Source: Cellvibrio zantedeschiae
Lineage (GTDB): Bacteria; Pseudomonadota; Gammaproteobacteria; Pseudomonadales; Cellvibrionaceae
DNA length: 64,000 nucleotides
Assembly (NCBI RefSeq): GCF_014652535.1
Contig: NZ_BMYZ01000001.1
Coordinates: 1,178,001-1,242,000, forward strand
Reading direction: 5' to 3'
The translations under genes were made by a program, and so were the position numbers. The notes under the pieces were generated by a model, which saw only the letters and a program-made list of their open reading frames with translations, ran no database searches and had not been told where the DNA came from. Of this stretch, positions 54,358 to 63,172 are shown piece after piece. How positions within the stretch are numbered: position 1 is the first letter of the stretch; every line of letters begins with the position of its first letter.

Positions 54358-55770
54358 TTAATTAAAGGCTTCTAAATTAGTCGATAATTTTTGGTTAGTA
54401 GATAATTCTTGCGCTTGCATTTGCTCTGAGATTGCCGCAGCAATTTTTACACTCTGTTGCCGGATTTCATTAATAGCGGTCGTTTCAAATAGTAAATTAC
54501 CCAAAGCAGGGCCAAGTGCATAAAGCTCATGCTGATTGGATAATTTCAAATCATTGGATTTGCAAAAAAATTCCGGGTCGACCAGGTTACCGCAAAGCTT
54601 TTCCAGTTGATGGTTGTAACAGTAACCACTACAAATCACCATTTTTTCAGCTTTAATCAAAGCAGTGGTGTGTGTAAGATTCAATAAAAAATAATCTCCA
54701 TGATGTTCCGCCTGTTTCACTTCACCTTTGATAATTGTCAGTCTTCCTTCTTTTTGTAATTTAATCAGCAAGTCATAAGTTGATGTGGGTATACGGTGGC
54801 GTGCAATATTCCACCAAGGCAAAACACGGCGTAATTTTTTTTGTTCGCGGGAGGGAAGCGAGAGCCATGTATTGTTTGTTTCTTGCCGCAGGCTATTGAT
54901 TGTGGTTTGCCAAAAAATATTTCGATTTGCATTAGCATCAATTTGTTTGCGAACAGCGTTCAGTATTTTGCGCGCGCTTTTTACACTGGGAAATTTGAAC
55001 GGTATGCAATCCTGATGACTGGATTCCAGGTGCGGTAGTGGAGTTAATCCGTGACGCGAGAACACCTGGATATCGCCTTTAAAATTTTGGTGGGCGAGGT
55101 GTTGTACGGCATCAACCATACCCAATCCTGAGCCCACTACAATAATGCTGTTCAACTTACGCCAATCCTGTTGAAGAAATTCCGGATGATAAGGCGATGG
55201 AAAAATATTCTTTCCTGCAAAGTTCCTGTGTTTTGGTTCGGAGTTACCAGTTGCCAAAATTACCGTGTCAGCCAGTAATGATTCCTTGGAGCTAAGTTCA
55301 ATAACGAGACCGGAGTTTGTTGCTGCTCTAACGCTCGTAGCTCTTGCTGTAACTTTATAAACCCGTATATGTTTTTCTGCGCAACTGGCTACGGCGTTGT
55401 CAAATATCCAGCGAAGATATTCACCGTAAATCATCCGTGGTACAAAATCCTTGGCGCTAAAATTTACATGGAGAAAATCTGGATGAAGATTACGCCAAAG
55501 GTAAGGATATTTGGTTAGCCACTCAACAAAATCATCAGGCTTTTGGTGCCATGCCCCCATCCGCTTAGCGGCGACATTTAAAATAAAAGAAGGATGATCA
55601 ATAGAATAGGCGAGCCCAACCTTAAACGCTTGGCTGTCGTCAATGATGTAAATATTAGTGGGAATTCTAGAAGAATTGTTTAATTGGGTGCTGAGTTCAG
55701 CTAGGAGCAGTGTTGCAGAAGCACCACCACCTACAATTACAATTGATTTAGACACAGATTGATTCAACAA
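54358..55770 (-). CDS. FAD/NAD(P)-binding oxidoreductase (YdhS-like)
   Basis: The 470-residue protein starts at TTG 55770 behind GGAA. It has an N-terminal dinucleotide fold IVIVGGGASATLLLAEL, LNVAAKRMGAWHQKPDDFVEWL, ATGNSEPKH, and a second fold SIIVVGSGLGMVDAV, consistent with FAD-NAD(P)-binding proteins of the NAD_binding_9 type (YdhS-like). It is the last gene of a tonB-exbB-exbD run on the minus strand (104-base gap), so a link to iron or siderophore handling is suggested by context only. Confidence 0.78.
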   Translation of the reverse strand: MLNQSVSKSIVIVGGGASATLLLAELSTQLNNSSRIPTNIYIIDDSQAFKVGLAYSIDHPSFILNVAAKRMGAWHQKPDDFVEWLTKYPYLWRNLHPDFLHVNFSAKDFVPRMIYGEYLRWIFDNAVASCAEKHIRVYKVTARATSVRAATNSGLVIELSSKESLLADTVILATGNSEPKHRNFAGKNIFPSPYHPEFLQQDWRKLNSIIVVGSGLGMVDAVQHLAHQNFKGDIQVFSRHGLTPLPHLESSHQDCIPFKFPSVKSARKILNAVRKQIDANANRNIFWQTTINSLRQETNNTWLSLPSREQKKLRRVLPWWNIARHRIPTSTYDLLIKLQKEGRLTIIKGEVKQAEHHGDYFLLNLTHTTALIKAEKMVICSGYCYNHQLEKLCGNLVDPEFFCKSNDLKLSNQHELYALGPALGNLLFETTAINEIRQQSVKIAAAISEQMQAQELSTNQKLSTNLEAFN

Positions 55771-55874
55771 AAGTTCCAGTTGGTAAGATTAAGGTAGCTA
55801 AAATAACATCATGCGCTTTAAAAAACATCGCATCCTTGCGACTATAAAGTTGGAGATTTACTACTACCTAAAAC

Positions 55875-56294
55875 TTAATTACCTTCGTGCTCGCTAATGA
55901 ACGAAAGGCGATCAATGCCAGCACGCTCAATTGCGGCCATAACTTTTGCGATTACCCCATAATTTACTTTCTCATCTGCATTGAGATTCAAACGTATTTC
56001 CGGGTTTTCAGTTTTGCGCTTAATTAACTCAGCTTCTATTTCAACGAGGGGATAACCCTCTTTATCAATATAAACTTTTCCTGTTTCATCAACGCTTATC
56101 ACAGTAGGTTTCTCAGGTTCCTTTTGTTGAAAGGTGGGTTGAGTGTCAGGCAAATTAACGTTGATGGTATTGGTGAGCATAGGCGCGGTGATAATAAACG
56201 TCACCAGCAGCACCAACATAACATCTACCAAAGGTGTTACGTTGATTTCACCAAATACTTCATCGCTATCACTGCCGCCAGATGAAAAAGCCAT
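55875..56294 (-). CDS. exbD: ExbD biopolymer transport protein
   Basis: The 139-residue protein has one N-terminal membrane segment carrying the essential aspartate in VTPLVDVMLVLLVTFIIT (D24) and a periplasmic domain ending LNADEKVNYGVIAKVMAAIERAGIDRLSFISE. Its ATG overlaps the exbB stop by one base. With ExbB it converts proton motive force to TonB motion. Confidence 0.92.
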   Translation of the reverse strand: MAFSSGGSDSDEVFGEINVTPLVDVMLVLLVTFIITAPMLTNTINVNLPDTQPTFQQKEPEKPTVISVDETGKVYIDKEGYPLVEIEAELIKRKTENPEIRLNLNADEKVNYGVIAKVMAAIERAGIDRLSFISEHEGN

Positions 56295-57031
56295 TACGCT
56301 AATACCTCTTTGCCAGAATCAGATTTTGCTTTAGCACCAGAAAAATCATTTGTACGAGTGCTCGATTTAGTTGTCGGGATTGAGTGCACACGGAAACCTG
56401 ATTTTTGTACCAGGGTAATAAAATCTGTTGCAAAATCATCCAGGTCAGCGGCAATCAATTTCAAACGACGTAAGAAAAAGTTGTAGGCAAGAACTGAGGG
56501 AACCGCTACGGCGATACCTACACCGGTCGCAACCAGAGCTTCACCAATTGGGCCCGCTACTACTTCAATATTGGCGGACGATTTACTGGAAATGGCGGTC
56601 AACGCAAGAATAATTCCAAATACAGTTCCAAATAATCCAACGAAAGGAGCCGTACTGCCTATTGACGCTAATACAGCTAAACCACTTTCCAATGAGCGAC
56701 GCTCTTTATGAATTTGCTGGCGCAGGTGACGTTCAAGCAAATCCTGACGATCCCAACTGTTTTCCAAATTACTTGCCGGAGTTGAATCCGCGCTACGTAA
56801 AGTAGTGAAGCCGATGGCAGCCACGCGTGCAGTCGGGCCAACATATTTTTCCAATGATGCCGCCGCGTTTAAATCTGCTGCGCTCCAAAAATCCTTTTTA
56901 AAACGTCTGTTTTGAATTCCCAATAAAGAATGCTGAATAGCTTTCAGGAAAATCAATGTCCAGGTCACTACAGAAAAAAATGCCAGTGACCAAAGTGTCC
57001 ATTCAACGATATGCTTGTACAACTCATTCAT
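56294..57031 (-). CDS. exbB: ExbB proton channel protein
   Basis: The 245-residue protein has three membrane segments (about 13-32, 122-145 and 165-187), with GLAVLASIGSTAPFVGLFGTVFGI and GPIGEALVATGVGIAVAVPSVLAYNFF, the MotA/TolQ/ExbB signature. It lies 170 bases after tonB. Confidence 0.93.
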   Translation of the reverse strand: MNELYKHIVEWTLWSLAFFSVVTWTLIFLKAIQHSLLGIQNRRFKKDFWSAADLNAAASLEKYVGPTARVAAIGFTTLRSADSTPASNLENSWDRQDLLERHLRQQIHKERRSLESGLAVLASIGSTAPFVGLFGTVFGIILALTAISSKSSANIEVVAGPIGEALVATGVGIAVAVPSVLAYNFFLRRLKLIAADLDDFATDFITLVQKSGFRVHSIPTTKSSTRTNDFSGAKAKSDSGKEVLA

Positions 57032-57201
57032 AATTTACTCACTTAATTTACATCTTAAAAATTAATGGATAGTTAAAAATTAATTGAGTCGTTACATCAA
57101 CTTATTAACAACCAACCAGATTACAAAAACGTTTTACTTTTTACCGGGCGTTAAATGCCCATACGAAAACCATAAAGACCTAGATGACAAATCACTAAGG
57201 A

Positions 57202-57957
57202 CTAGCTGCCTAAGCGGAAATCAATAGGTACTTCAACCCAACCTTCAATTGCAGTTTCACCCTTACGAGCTGGTACGAATGTCCAGCGTTGTACAGTTTG
57301 GGAAGCTGCTTGATCGAGAATTTTTCTACCACTTGAGGTTTTTACTTCCACAGTTTTGGCTTTACCATCTGGCTGAACCAATACACTCAGCACTACAGTG
57401 CCTTCCCAACCTTTTTCTTGCGCTACTTCAGGATAAACAGGTGGTGGATTATTTAAATATGCTGCCGTCGCAGAAGCCTCGGTTACTGTCTCGCTAACTT
57501 GCGCTGCGCCACTGGCGACAGGTGCGGGCGCTACATATTGTTCAATTACATTTGGATTATCAGTAACCACTTTTTGTGAAGCAGGCTTGGGTAGTTCTTT
57601 TTTAGTAACTTTTGGTTGCTCTACAACTTGTGGTGGAATAACCGGCGGTGTATAGCGTTCCAATTTAATTTTTGGTATTTCTACTTTTTTAACCGCTTCT
57701 GCAATGGGTTGATAATAAAAATATCCAAATACCAAAACGTGTAAACCTATAACGGCAGCGGTAAATAAAGTTGTTCCCAAACGGCGATACTTTGAATATA
57801 CCAACTCGATAGGCTTATCGATTTTTACTTGTCTTGGTTGCAGCGGAATAATATCGGCAGATTTTAATTGCGCGGATTTTCCATTTTGGTTGCGGACCAA
57901 GGCGCGAACGTAACGACGGTCATGGGCATAGGGCTCGGAGTAGGCATGTGCACTCAT
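57202..57957 (-). CDS. tonB: TonB energy transducer
   Basis: From ATG 57957 (behind GGAAGGAA) the protein is 251 residues. One membrane segment (about 41-61), a short proline/lysine region (KLERYTPPVIPPQVVEQPKVTKKELPKP) and a C-terminal TonB domain (PPPVYPEVAQEKGWEGTVVLSVLVQPDG, RKILDQAASQTVQRWTFVPA). It heads tonB-exbB-exbD. No convincing Fur box was found in 57958-58300. Confidence 0.9.
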   Translation of the reverse strand: MSAHAYSEPYAHDRRYVRALVRNQNGKSAQLKSADIIPLQPRQVKIDKPIELVYSKYRRLGTTLFTAAVIGLHVLVFGYFYYQPIAEAVKKVEIPKIKLERYTPPVIPPQVVEQPKVTKKELPKPASQKVVTDNPNVIEQYVAPAPVASGAAQVSETVTEASATAAYLNNPPPVYPEVAQEKGWEGTVVLSVLVQPDGKAKTVEVKTSSGRKILDQAASQTVQRWTFVPARKGETAIEGWVEVPIDFRLGS

Positions 57958-58237
57958 GGTAAGTTCCTTCCCGCATACTACGGGGATTACTGGTTTAACT
58001 AACATGCTGTAGCTATAGAATTACAGCTCTTGTGAGGTGAATTGCAGCATCTATGCCAGTTAAGTAACCAGGAGGGAATTTAGCGGTCAAATAGAAAAAA
58101 TTATTGCAATGCGGCGTTAAATTAACCAAATCAAACATATTTCAATTTGCAAACAACCTTTGCGATATATGCTTAGAAATATTGGTTTTTAAACGCGAAT
58201 CCGATTCGCGTGTAGTGCGGAACAGCTTGTTAAGAAT

Positions 58238-58272
58238 CCAACAGCCTGCTGTTGATATCCCAGCAGTGTTGG
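58238..58272. repeat. Nested inverted repeat between tonB and the next gene
   Basis: CCAACA and CTGCTG pair with CAGCAG and TGTTGG, with a two-base bulge and a nine-base loop. It follows the stop of the minus-strand membrane protein gene by 28 bases but lacks a T run, so it is either a weak terminator or a regulatory element for tonB. Confidence 0.5.
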
Positions 58273-58300
58273 AATTTTAACTATCTTTAAATAACTGTGT

Positions 58301-58876
58301 TTAGTTGAGGAGATCTTGAATATTTTGACCTTCCGGTTTGTAACTCCAGCGGGGGATAAGCAATAAAATCAATATCGAAATTATGGCGACTGCGACTGAT
58401 CCCCATATCGCCAAAGGAGCGGCTGCAATACGATCAGGATAGATATGCATAGCGGCGCCCAAACCAATTCCATTGCCCGCCGTAACGAGCACCACAGCTG
58501 TTAAATCGTGAAAGCGCCGCGCTTTATTTGCGCCCATCGCCCATTTGGGGTGAGTGTTGTAGCTAGGTAATTCTTCATGGGCATTGTTTAATTGCTCAAG
58601 TGCCGCGAGAAAACGTCGCAAATTACTGATTGCGCGTTCGCCTTTGTAATTTAAAAAAGCCAGACATAAAGATGCAGCAGGAAAGCCTGGCAACAACCAT
58701 TCGACGGGCACACTTCCACCATCGCTGGGCTTTAGCGCAACCAATGCAGCTAATAAACTCAAAACCAGGGTTGCATATAGTGAGAGTGCTTGTTGTCGTT
58801 GGCTGATGCGCGTATTGACTTCCTGATAAGCTGCAATAAAACGATAATTGGCGTCGACAATGTATTTATTAGTCAT
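58301..58876 (-). CDS. Four-helix membrane protein, function unknown
   Basis: From ATG 58876 the product is 191 residues; a longer frame to 58936 would run through the peroxiredoxin terminator. Two pairs of membrane segments (about 30-48 and 57-74; 126-145 and 153-173) flank a charged cytoplasmic stretch (KGERAISNLRRFLAALEQLNNAHEELPSY). The layout recalls SLATT-like membrane proteins, but the match is only general. The ribosome site is weak. Confidence 0.6.
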   Translation of the reverse strand: MTNKYIVDANYRFIAAYQEVNTRISQRQQALSLYATLVLSLLAALVALKPSDGGSVPVEWLLPGFPAASLCLAFLNYKGERAISNLRRFLAALEQLNNAHEELPSYNTHPKWAMGANKARRFHDLTAVVLVTAGNGIGLGAAMHIYPDRIAAAPLAIWGSVAVAIISILILLLIPRWSYKPEGQNIQDLLN

Positions 58877-58898
58877 AAATTTACAATTTTTTGAGTTA

Positions 58899-58924
58899 AT
58901 AAAAAGGGCGCATAACGCGCCCTG
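58899..58924 (-). terminator. Terminator of the peroxiredoxin gene
   Basis: GGGCGC/GCGCCC with a five-base loop is followed on the minus strand by TTTTTATT, 20 bases after the peroxiredoxin stop. Confidence 0.85.
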
Positions 58925-58944
58925 TTGGTGAAGCAAGTGAGAAA

Positions 58945-59583
58945 TTAACTGCGTGGATCTGGCGTTAGGCGCAAATAAGGTTTAATCACGGTGTAACCCT
59001 TGGGGAAGCGCTGTTTAATTTCTTCTGCATCCTGCAATGCGGGAACAATAACAACATCTTCTCCCGATTTCCAATTACCTGGCGTTGCGACCTTGTGATT
59101 ATCGGTCAATTGCAATGAATCGATTACCCGCAAAATTTCGTCAAAGTTTCTACCTGTGCTAGCGGGGTAGGTGATGATTAAGCGAATTTTTTTGTTGGGA
59201 TCAATAATGAATAACGAACGTACAGTAGCAGTAGTACTCGCGTTAGGGTGAATCAAATCATAAAGTGTTGATACTTTGCGATCTGCATCAGCCAAAATTG
59301 GGAAATTTACCAAAGTGTGTTGGGTTTCATTGATGTCGCCAATCCAGCGTTGGTGTGATTCAACCGGATCAACGCTTAGGGCAATAGCTTTTACGCCACG
59401 TTTGGCGAATTCGTCTTTTAATTTGGCGGTTAAACCTAATTCGGTAGTGCAAACAGGAGTAAAGTCAGCGGGGTGAGAAAACAAAATTCCCCAGCTGTTG
59501 CCTAACCATTCGTGAAAATGGATTTCGCCTTCGCTGGAATCTTGAACAAAATCAGGGGCTTCATCGCCTAAACGTAAACTCAT
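58945..59583 (-). CDS. 1-Cys (Prx6-type) peroxiredoxin
   Basis: The 212-residue protein has the peroxidatic cysteine in HPADFTPVCTTELG, a conserved Arg in SLQL-upstream TYPASTGRNFDEILRVIDSLQ, and the C-terminal Prx6 extension (VATPGNWKSGEDVVIVPALQDAEEIKQRFPKG). It reduces hydrogen peroxide and organic peroxides. The start follows AAGGAG. It lies directly downstream of the encapsulin operon but behind a terminator, so it is probably separately transcribed. Confidence 0.92.
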   Translation of the reverse strand: MSLRLGDEAPDFVQDSSEGEIHFHEWLGNSWGILFSHPADFTPVCTTELGLTAKLKDEFAKRGVKAIALSVDPVESHQRWIGDINETQHTLVNFPILADADRKVSTLYDLIHPNASTTATVRSLFIIDPNKKIRLIITYPASTGRNFDEILRVIDSLQLTDNHKVATPGNWKSGEDVVIVPALQDAEEIKQRFPKGYTVIKPYLRLTPDPRS

Positions 59584-59811
59584 TTTTTACTCCTTGATGT
59601 CGGTATAAAATTGGGGAAATTCATCAGCGCATATTTTTACAGCTTTGTGCAAAGCCGTAAAAATGTACGGTGATTTTAAACGGGTACAGCATAATCAAAT
59701 CAACAGCCCTAATATAAGTTTTATGATTTGATAAACAAAATACTATTTTATGCTTTGCTTAGATCAAAACAGAAACACAGCTTCAGGCGACATTAGGATA
59801 AATTCGGCATA

Positions 59812-59844
59812 TAAATAAAAAGCCCAGAGGATTAGTCTGGGCTT
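59812..59844 (-). terminator. Terminator of the encapsulin operon
   Basis: AAGCCCAGA/TCTGGGCTT with a seven-base loop, followed on the minus strand by TTTTTATTTAT, 23 bases after the cysteine desulfurase stop. Confidence 0.88.
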
Positions 59845-59867
59845 AGTGAGTTTTAAAAATATAAAGA

Positions 59868-61775
59868 TTAACGCCGAGCTCGCGCCAAGCGTTCAATAAC
59901 TGACGCCATTAGGTCGATTTCTTCGCAGGTATTATAAAAAGCGAAAGAAGGCCGAACTGTAGTTTCAACGCCAAAACGACGTAGAATAGGTTGCGCACAG
60001 TGATGGCCAGACCTAACGGCAATGCCTTCACGATTTAATTCTGTACCCACTTCTTCGGTTTTATAACCCGCTAAAACAAATGAAAGCACACTGGCTTTAT
60101 CTGCTGCCGTACCTATAAGACGTACATCGGGAATAGGTTGCAAGCGTTGGGTACCATAAGCGAGCAAATCGTGTTCATAGCGCGCTATACGGTCCATGCC
60201 AATGCGCTGTACGTAATCTATAGCGGCACCCAATCCGACGGCGTCTGCAATGTTACCTGTACCTGCCTCAAAGCGGTTAGGCGCATCTTGATAAACGATG
60301 CGGTCAAAACTTACGTCGGCAATCATGTTGCCGCCGCCTTGCCATGGCTCAAGATTTTTTAAATGTTCAGCCTTGCCGTAAACCACGCCTATGCCCGTAG
60401 GGCCAAATACTTTGTGGCCGGAAAACACAAAAAAATCTGCATCAAGAGCTTGAACATCTACCCGCATATGGGACACGGATTGTGCGCCGTCTACAACGAC
60501 AGGAACGCCGTTGGCGTGGGCGATATTAATGATATCTTTAATCGGCGTTACAGTTCCCAATGCATTGGAGACTTGCGTAACAGAGACTATTTTTGTACGG
60601 CCGTTAATTAATTTACGGAATTCATCCAGTAAAATTTGGCCACTATCGTCTACTGGAATAACGCGGAGTTTTGCGCCGACACGGGATGCAAGCATATGCC
60701 AGGGAACAATGTTGGCGTGATGTTCCAAATTAGAAACAATAATTTCATCACCTTCACCAACGCGTTGCTTGCCAAATGTATTGGCCAGCAAGTTAATGCC
60801 TTCAGTAGTTCCGCGTACAAAAATAATTTCGTCGGATGACTTGGCACCCAAAAATTTTTGCACCTTGGTACGTGCACCTTCATAAGCATCCGTCGCTCGC
60901 GCGGCAAGTTCATGCGCGGCGCGATGAATGTTTGAGTTTTCGTGTTCGTAAAAATAACTTACACGCTCAATCACCGATTTAGGTTTGTGGGTTGTTGCAG
61001 CGTTGTCAAACCACACTAAAGGCTTTCCGTTAACGCGTTCCGACAAAATAGGAAAATCACGACGAATGGCCTGCACATCAAAGCCTTGGGATTCGGCTGC
61101 AAATTGCCCTTGTTTGGGCGAATTCCCAAAAACAGGTTGGGCATTTGAATCCAGGAAATAAAAATTTGAGTCTGGCTTGGCTGCGGGCGCGCGAGTAGGA
61201 TTATCAAATTGAGTAACACTAAATTCGGCAGCGAGCAGTTGTTGAATATCTTTTTCACCTGGCAAACTCGACGGGTTTGGCACAACGCGGTCGCCACCGT
61301 GACTTTGTGCTTGGTGATAATCACCAAGCGAATGACTTTCTAGCTTATGTAAATCAGCAGGAGTTTTGGCAGGGGCAGTTTGTGTTACAAACCGATTATC
61401 TTCCAACAAATTACGTAATTCATCCTCACCGGGTAAACCAAAAGCTTGCGGTGAAACCTGGGTCGCAAGTTGCTCAACCTGTAAATTGGCGAGCGGATAA
61501 GCGCCAGCATGCTCTGCAAAATAATAAGCGGGCACTGGTACGGCAGCTGACTGGCGTTCCAATTGCGGTGAAGAGAAAGAGGGTGCATCGCCAGCGCCAA
61601 AATCTGAAACGCTGCGGCCAACTTGTGGCTTTTGCGAAACATTTTGCGGCGCATGTTGTGAAAGTGCAGGGCGCAAACCAGAAACAATAGGCTCTGCATT
61701 AGGCAGAGCCTGAAATATTTCGTTAGCCAAAGCGGCAAGACTTTGAAGATCTGGCAAACCGTGATTGTCAGTCAT
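59868..61775 (-). CDS. Family 2A encapsulin cargo: SufS-type cysteine desulfurase
   Basis: The 635-residue protein has two parts. Residues 235-635 are a group II (SufS/CsdA-type) cysteine desulfurase: PLP lysine K455 in FSGHKVFGP, H352 in LEHHAN, and catalytic C593 in RSGHHCAQP. Residues 1-230 are low-complexity and rich in Q, P, A and S, with short conserved-looking motifs: LAALANEIFQALP (13-25), YYFAEHA (84-90), LPGEDEL (114-120), LPGEKDI (171-177) and FYFLDS (205-210). In family 2A systems this disordered extension loads the enzyme into the encapsulin shell, where it makes sulfur from cysteine. It follows the shell gene by 66 bases. Confidence 0.93.
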   Translation of the reverse strand: MTDNHGLPDLQSLAALANEIFQALPNAEPIVSGLRPALSQHAPQNVSQKPQVGRSVSDFGAGDAPSFSSPQLERQSAAVPVPAYYFAEHAGAYPLANLQVEQLATQVSPQAFGLPGEDELRNLLEDNRFVTQTAPAKTPADLHKLESHSLGDYHQAQSHGGDRVVPNPSSLPGEKDIQQLLAAEFSVTQFDNPTRAPAAKPDSNFYFLDSNAQPVFGNSPKQGQFAAESQGFDVQAIRRDFPILSERVNGKPLVWFDNAATTHKPKSVIERVSYFYEHENSNIHRAAHELAARATDAYEGARTKVQKFLGAKSSDEIIFVRGTTEGINLLANTFGKQRVGEGDEIIVSNLEHHANIVPWHMLASRVGAKLRVIPVDDSGQILLDEFRKLINGRTKIVSVTQVSNALGTVTPIKDIINIAHANGVPVVVDGAQSVSHMRVDVQALDADFFVFSGHKVFGPTGIGVVYGKAEHLKNLEPWQGGGNMIADVSFDRIVYQDAPNRFEAGTGNIADAVGLGAAIDYVQRIGMDRIARYEHDLLAYGTQRLQPIPDVRLIGTAADKASVLSFVLAGYKTEEVGTELNREGIAVRSGHHCAQPILRRFGVETTVRPSFAFYNTCEEIDLMASVIERLARARR

Positions 61776-61795
61776 ATTGCAACTCAGTTATTGAT

Positions 61796-61817
61796 GGCTA
61801 CACCTTGATGTGTAGCC
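61796..61817 (-). repeat. Intercistronic hairpin between shell and cargo genes
   Basis: GGCTACAC/GTGTAGCC, an 8-bp perfect stem with a six-base loop, lies in the 66-base gap between the encapsulin stop and the desulfurase start. No T run follows. It may stabilise the shell mRNA or reduce read-through and so set the shell-to-cargo ratio. Confidence 0.65.
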
Positions 61818-61841
61818 TTGTGGTTATTTGCAGCGGCGCGA

Positions 61842-62774
61842 TTATTTATAAGTATCGGGATAATCGTGGTACTTGCTGACATCCACATCTTCCAATACCG
61901 CCAAGGCATCTTCTGTTAATACAGCGAGAGAGCAGTACAAAGAAATCAAATAAGAAGCTATAGCGTTGCGGCCAATACCCATAAAGCGTACTGATAGGCC
62001 TGGGCTCTGCTGACCAGCCAAACCTGGTTGATATAGACCCACCACACCTTGGCGTTTTTCACCTACGCGCAACAACAAAATTTTTGTTTTGCCATTTTCA
62101 TCAATCGGTAATTTATCCGACGGAATTAATGGAACGCCGCGCCAGGTAATAAATTGTGAGCCGAATAAACTTACAGTAGGTGGTGGTACACCACGACGAG
62201 TACATTCACGACCAAAAGCGGCAATCGCCAATGGGTGTGCCAAAAAGAAACCTGGTTCTTTCCAAACTTTAACCAAAAGTTCATCAAAATCGTCGGGAGT
62301 AGGCGCACCGGTTAAGGTAGAAATGCGTTGGGTTTCATCAACGTTTGCCAACAAACCGTATTCGGGATTGTTGATCAATTCGCTTTCTTGACGCTCTTTG
62401 ATTGTTTCAATCGTTAAGCGAAGTTGCTCTTTGATTTGATCGTGCGGGCTATTGTACAAATCTGAAACACGTGTATGAACATCAACAACACTGGTTACTG
62501 CATTTAAAAAATATTCACGCGGCTTTTCATCATAATCAACAAAAGTTGGTTTGATTTCTGATTCATCGCGTTGCGAGCAAGTTACAGTCACTTGACGTGG
62601 GTTTTTCACGCGGTTTAAGCGAAAAATGCCTGCTTCAACAGGTGTCCATTGCAGCAAATGAACAAGCCAACGCGGCGAAATAGTGGAAAGTTGTGGGGTA
62701 GTTTTAGTGGCGTTGGCAAGTTGGCGTGCTGCGTTATCACCAAGTGCTAATTGCACTTCATTTTCGGTAGACAT
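61842..62774 (-). CDS. srpI: Family 2A encapsulin shell protein (SrpI type)
   Basis: The 310-residue protein begins MSTENEVQLALGDNAARQLANATKTTPQL and has the HK97-like shell blocks LVHLLQWTPVEAGIFRLNRVK, LLANVDETQRISTLTGAPTPDDFDELL, FFLAHPLAIAAFGRECTRRG and YQPGLAGQQSPGLSVRFMGIG. There is no cyclic-nucleotide-binding insertion, so it is type 2A rather than 2B. Shells of this family form protein nanocompartments for sulfur storage. The start follows AAGGAGC. A 150-base space separates it from the XRE gene, so it may also have its own promoter. Confidence 0.93.
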   Translation of the reverse strand: MSTENEVQLALGDNAARQLANATKTTPQLSTISPRWLVHLLQWTPVEAGIFRLNRVKNPRQVTVTCSQRDESEIKPTFVDYDEKPREYFLNAVTSVVDVHTRVSDLYNSPHDQIKEQLRLTIETIKERQESELINNPEYGLLANVDETQRISTLTGAPTPDDFDELLVKVWKEPGFFLAHPLAIAAFGRECTRRGVPPPTVSLFGSQFITWRGVPLIPSDKLPIDENGKTKILLLRVGEKRQGVVGLYQPGLAGQQSPGLSVRFMGIGRNAIASYLISLYCSLAVLTEDALAVLEDVDVSKYHDYPDTYK

Positions 62775-62881
62775 ACCGAAGCTCCTTTAAAAAATTAAGT
62801 GTTGAAATTCGAACAGTGAATTATTTGCATAGAAGAAAAAATACTAAGCTAAGATCACATTCTTATAAGGGAATATCAACC

Positions 62882-62891
62882 GGCTATAGCC
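62882..62891. promoter_or_regulatory. Short palindrome upstream of the shell gene
   Basis: GGCTATAGCC is a perfect 10-base palindrome in the space between the XRE gene and the shell gene. It is a candidate operator for the adjacent XRE regulator, but such short palindromes also arise by chance. Confidence 0.3.
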
Positions 62892-62926
62892 AGCATTAAA
62901 ATACGCGCTTATATTTTTTTAAAAAT

Positions 62927-63172
62927 TTAACTAACGTTTTCCAATTGTGATTGTTCATAAGCTTCATAACGCGCTAGTAACGCAGAGGGTGATAAGTTCA
63001 ATGCTTTGGCTATTTTTGTTACTGTTCCAAGCGATGGCATAGCAGTTCCGCGCTCAACTTCACCCACGTAGCTACGGTTTAGATCTGCACGATCGGCCAA
63101 AACTTCTTGCGATAGACCGTGCTCTTCACGCACACGTTTTACAATTCTGCCGAAATAAATAGAGAGGCTCAT
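62927..63172 (-). CDS. XRE-family transcriptional regulator
   Basis: The 81-residue protein is essentially one helix-turn-helix (FGRIVKRVREEHGLSQEVLADRADLNRSYVGEVERGTAMPSLGTVTKIAKALNLSPSALL). Its ATG overlaps the stop of the serine acetyltransferase gene as ATGA (63169-63172), so the two are translationally coupled. It sits inside the encapsulin operon and is a likely local regulator. Longer frames from 63247 are rejected because of this overlap. Confidence 0.85.
   Translation of the reverse strand: MSLSIYFGRIVKRVREEHGLSQEVLADRADLNRSYVGEVERGTAMPSLGTVTKIAKALNLSPSALLARYEAYEQSQLENVS

Noticed and set aside
57958-58300. Fur box upstream of tonB
   Set aside because: No stretch approaches the GATAATGATAATCATTATC consensus; the only clear structure is the GC-richer inverted repeat at 58238-58272.
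58877-58936. Longer N-terminus of the four-helix membrane protein
   Set aside because: The extension is coded by the terminator hairpin of the peroxiredoxin gene.
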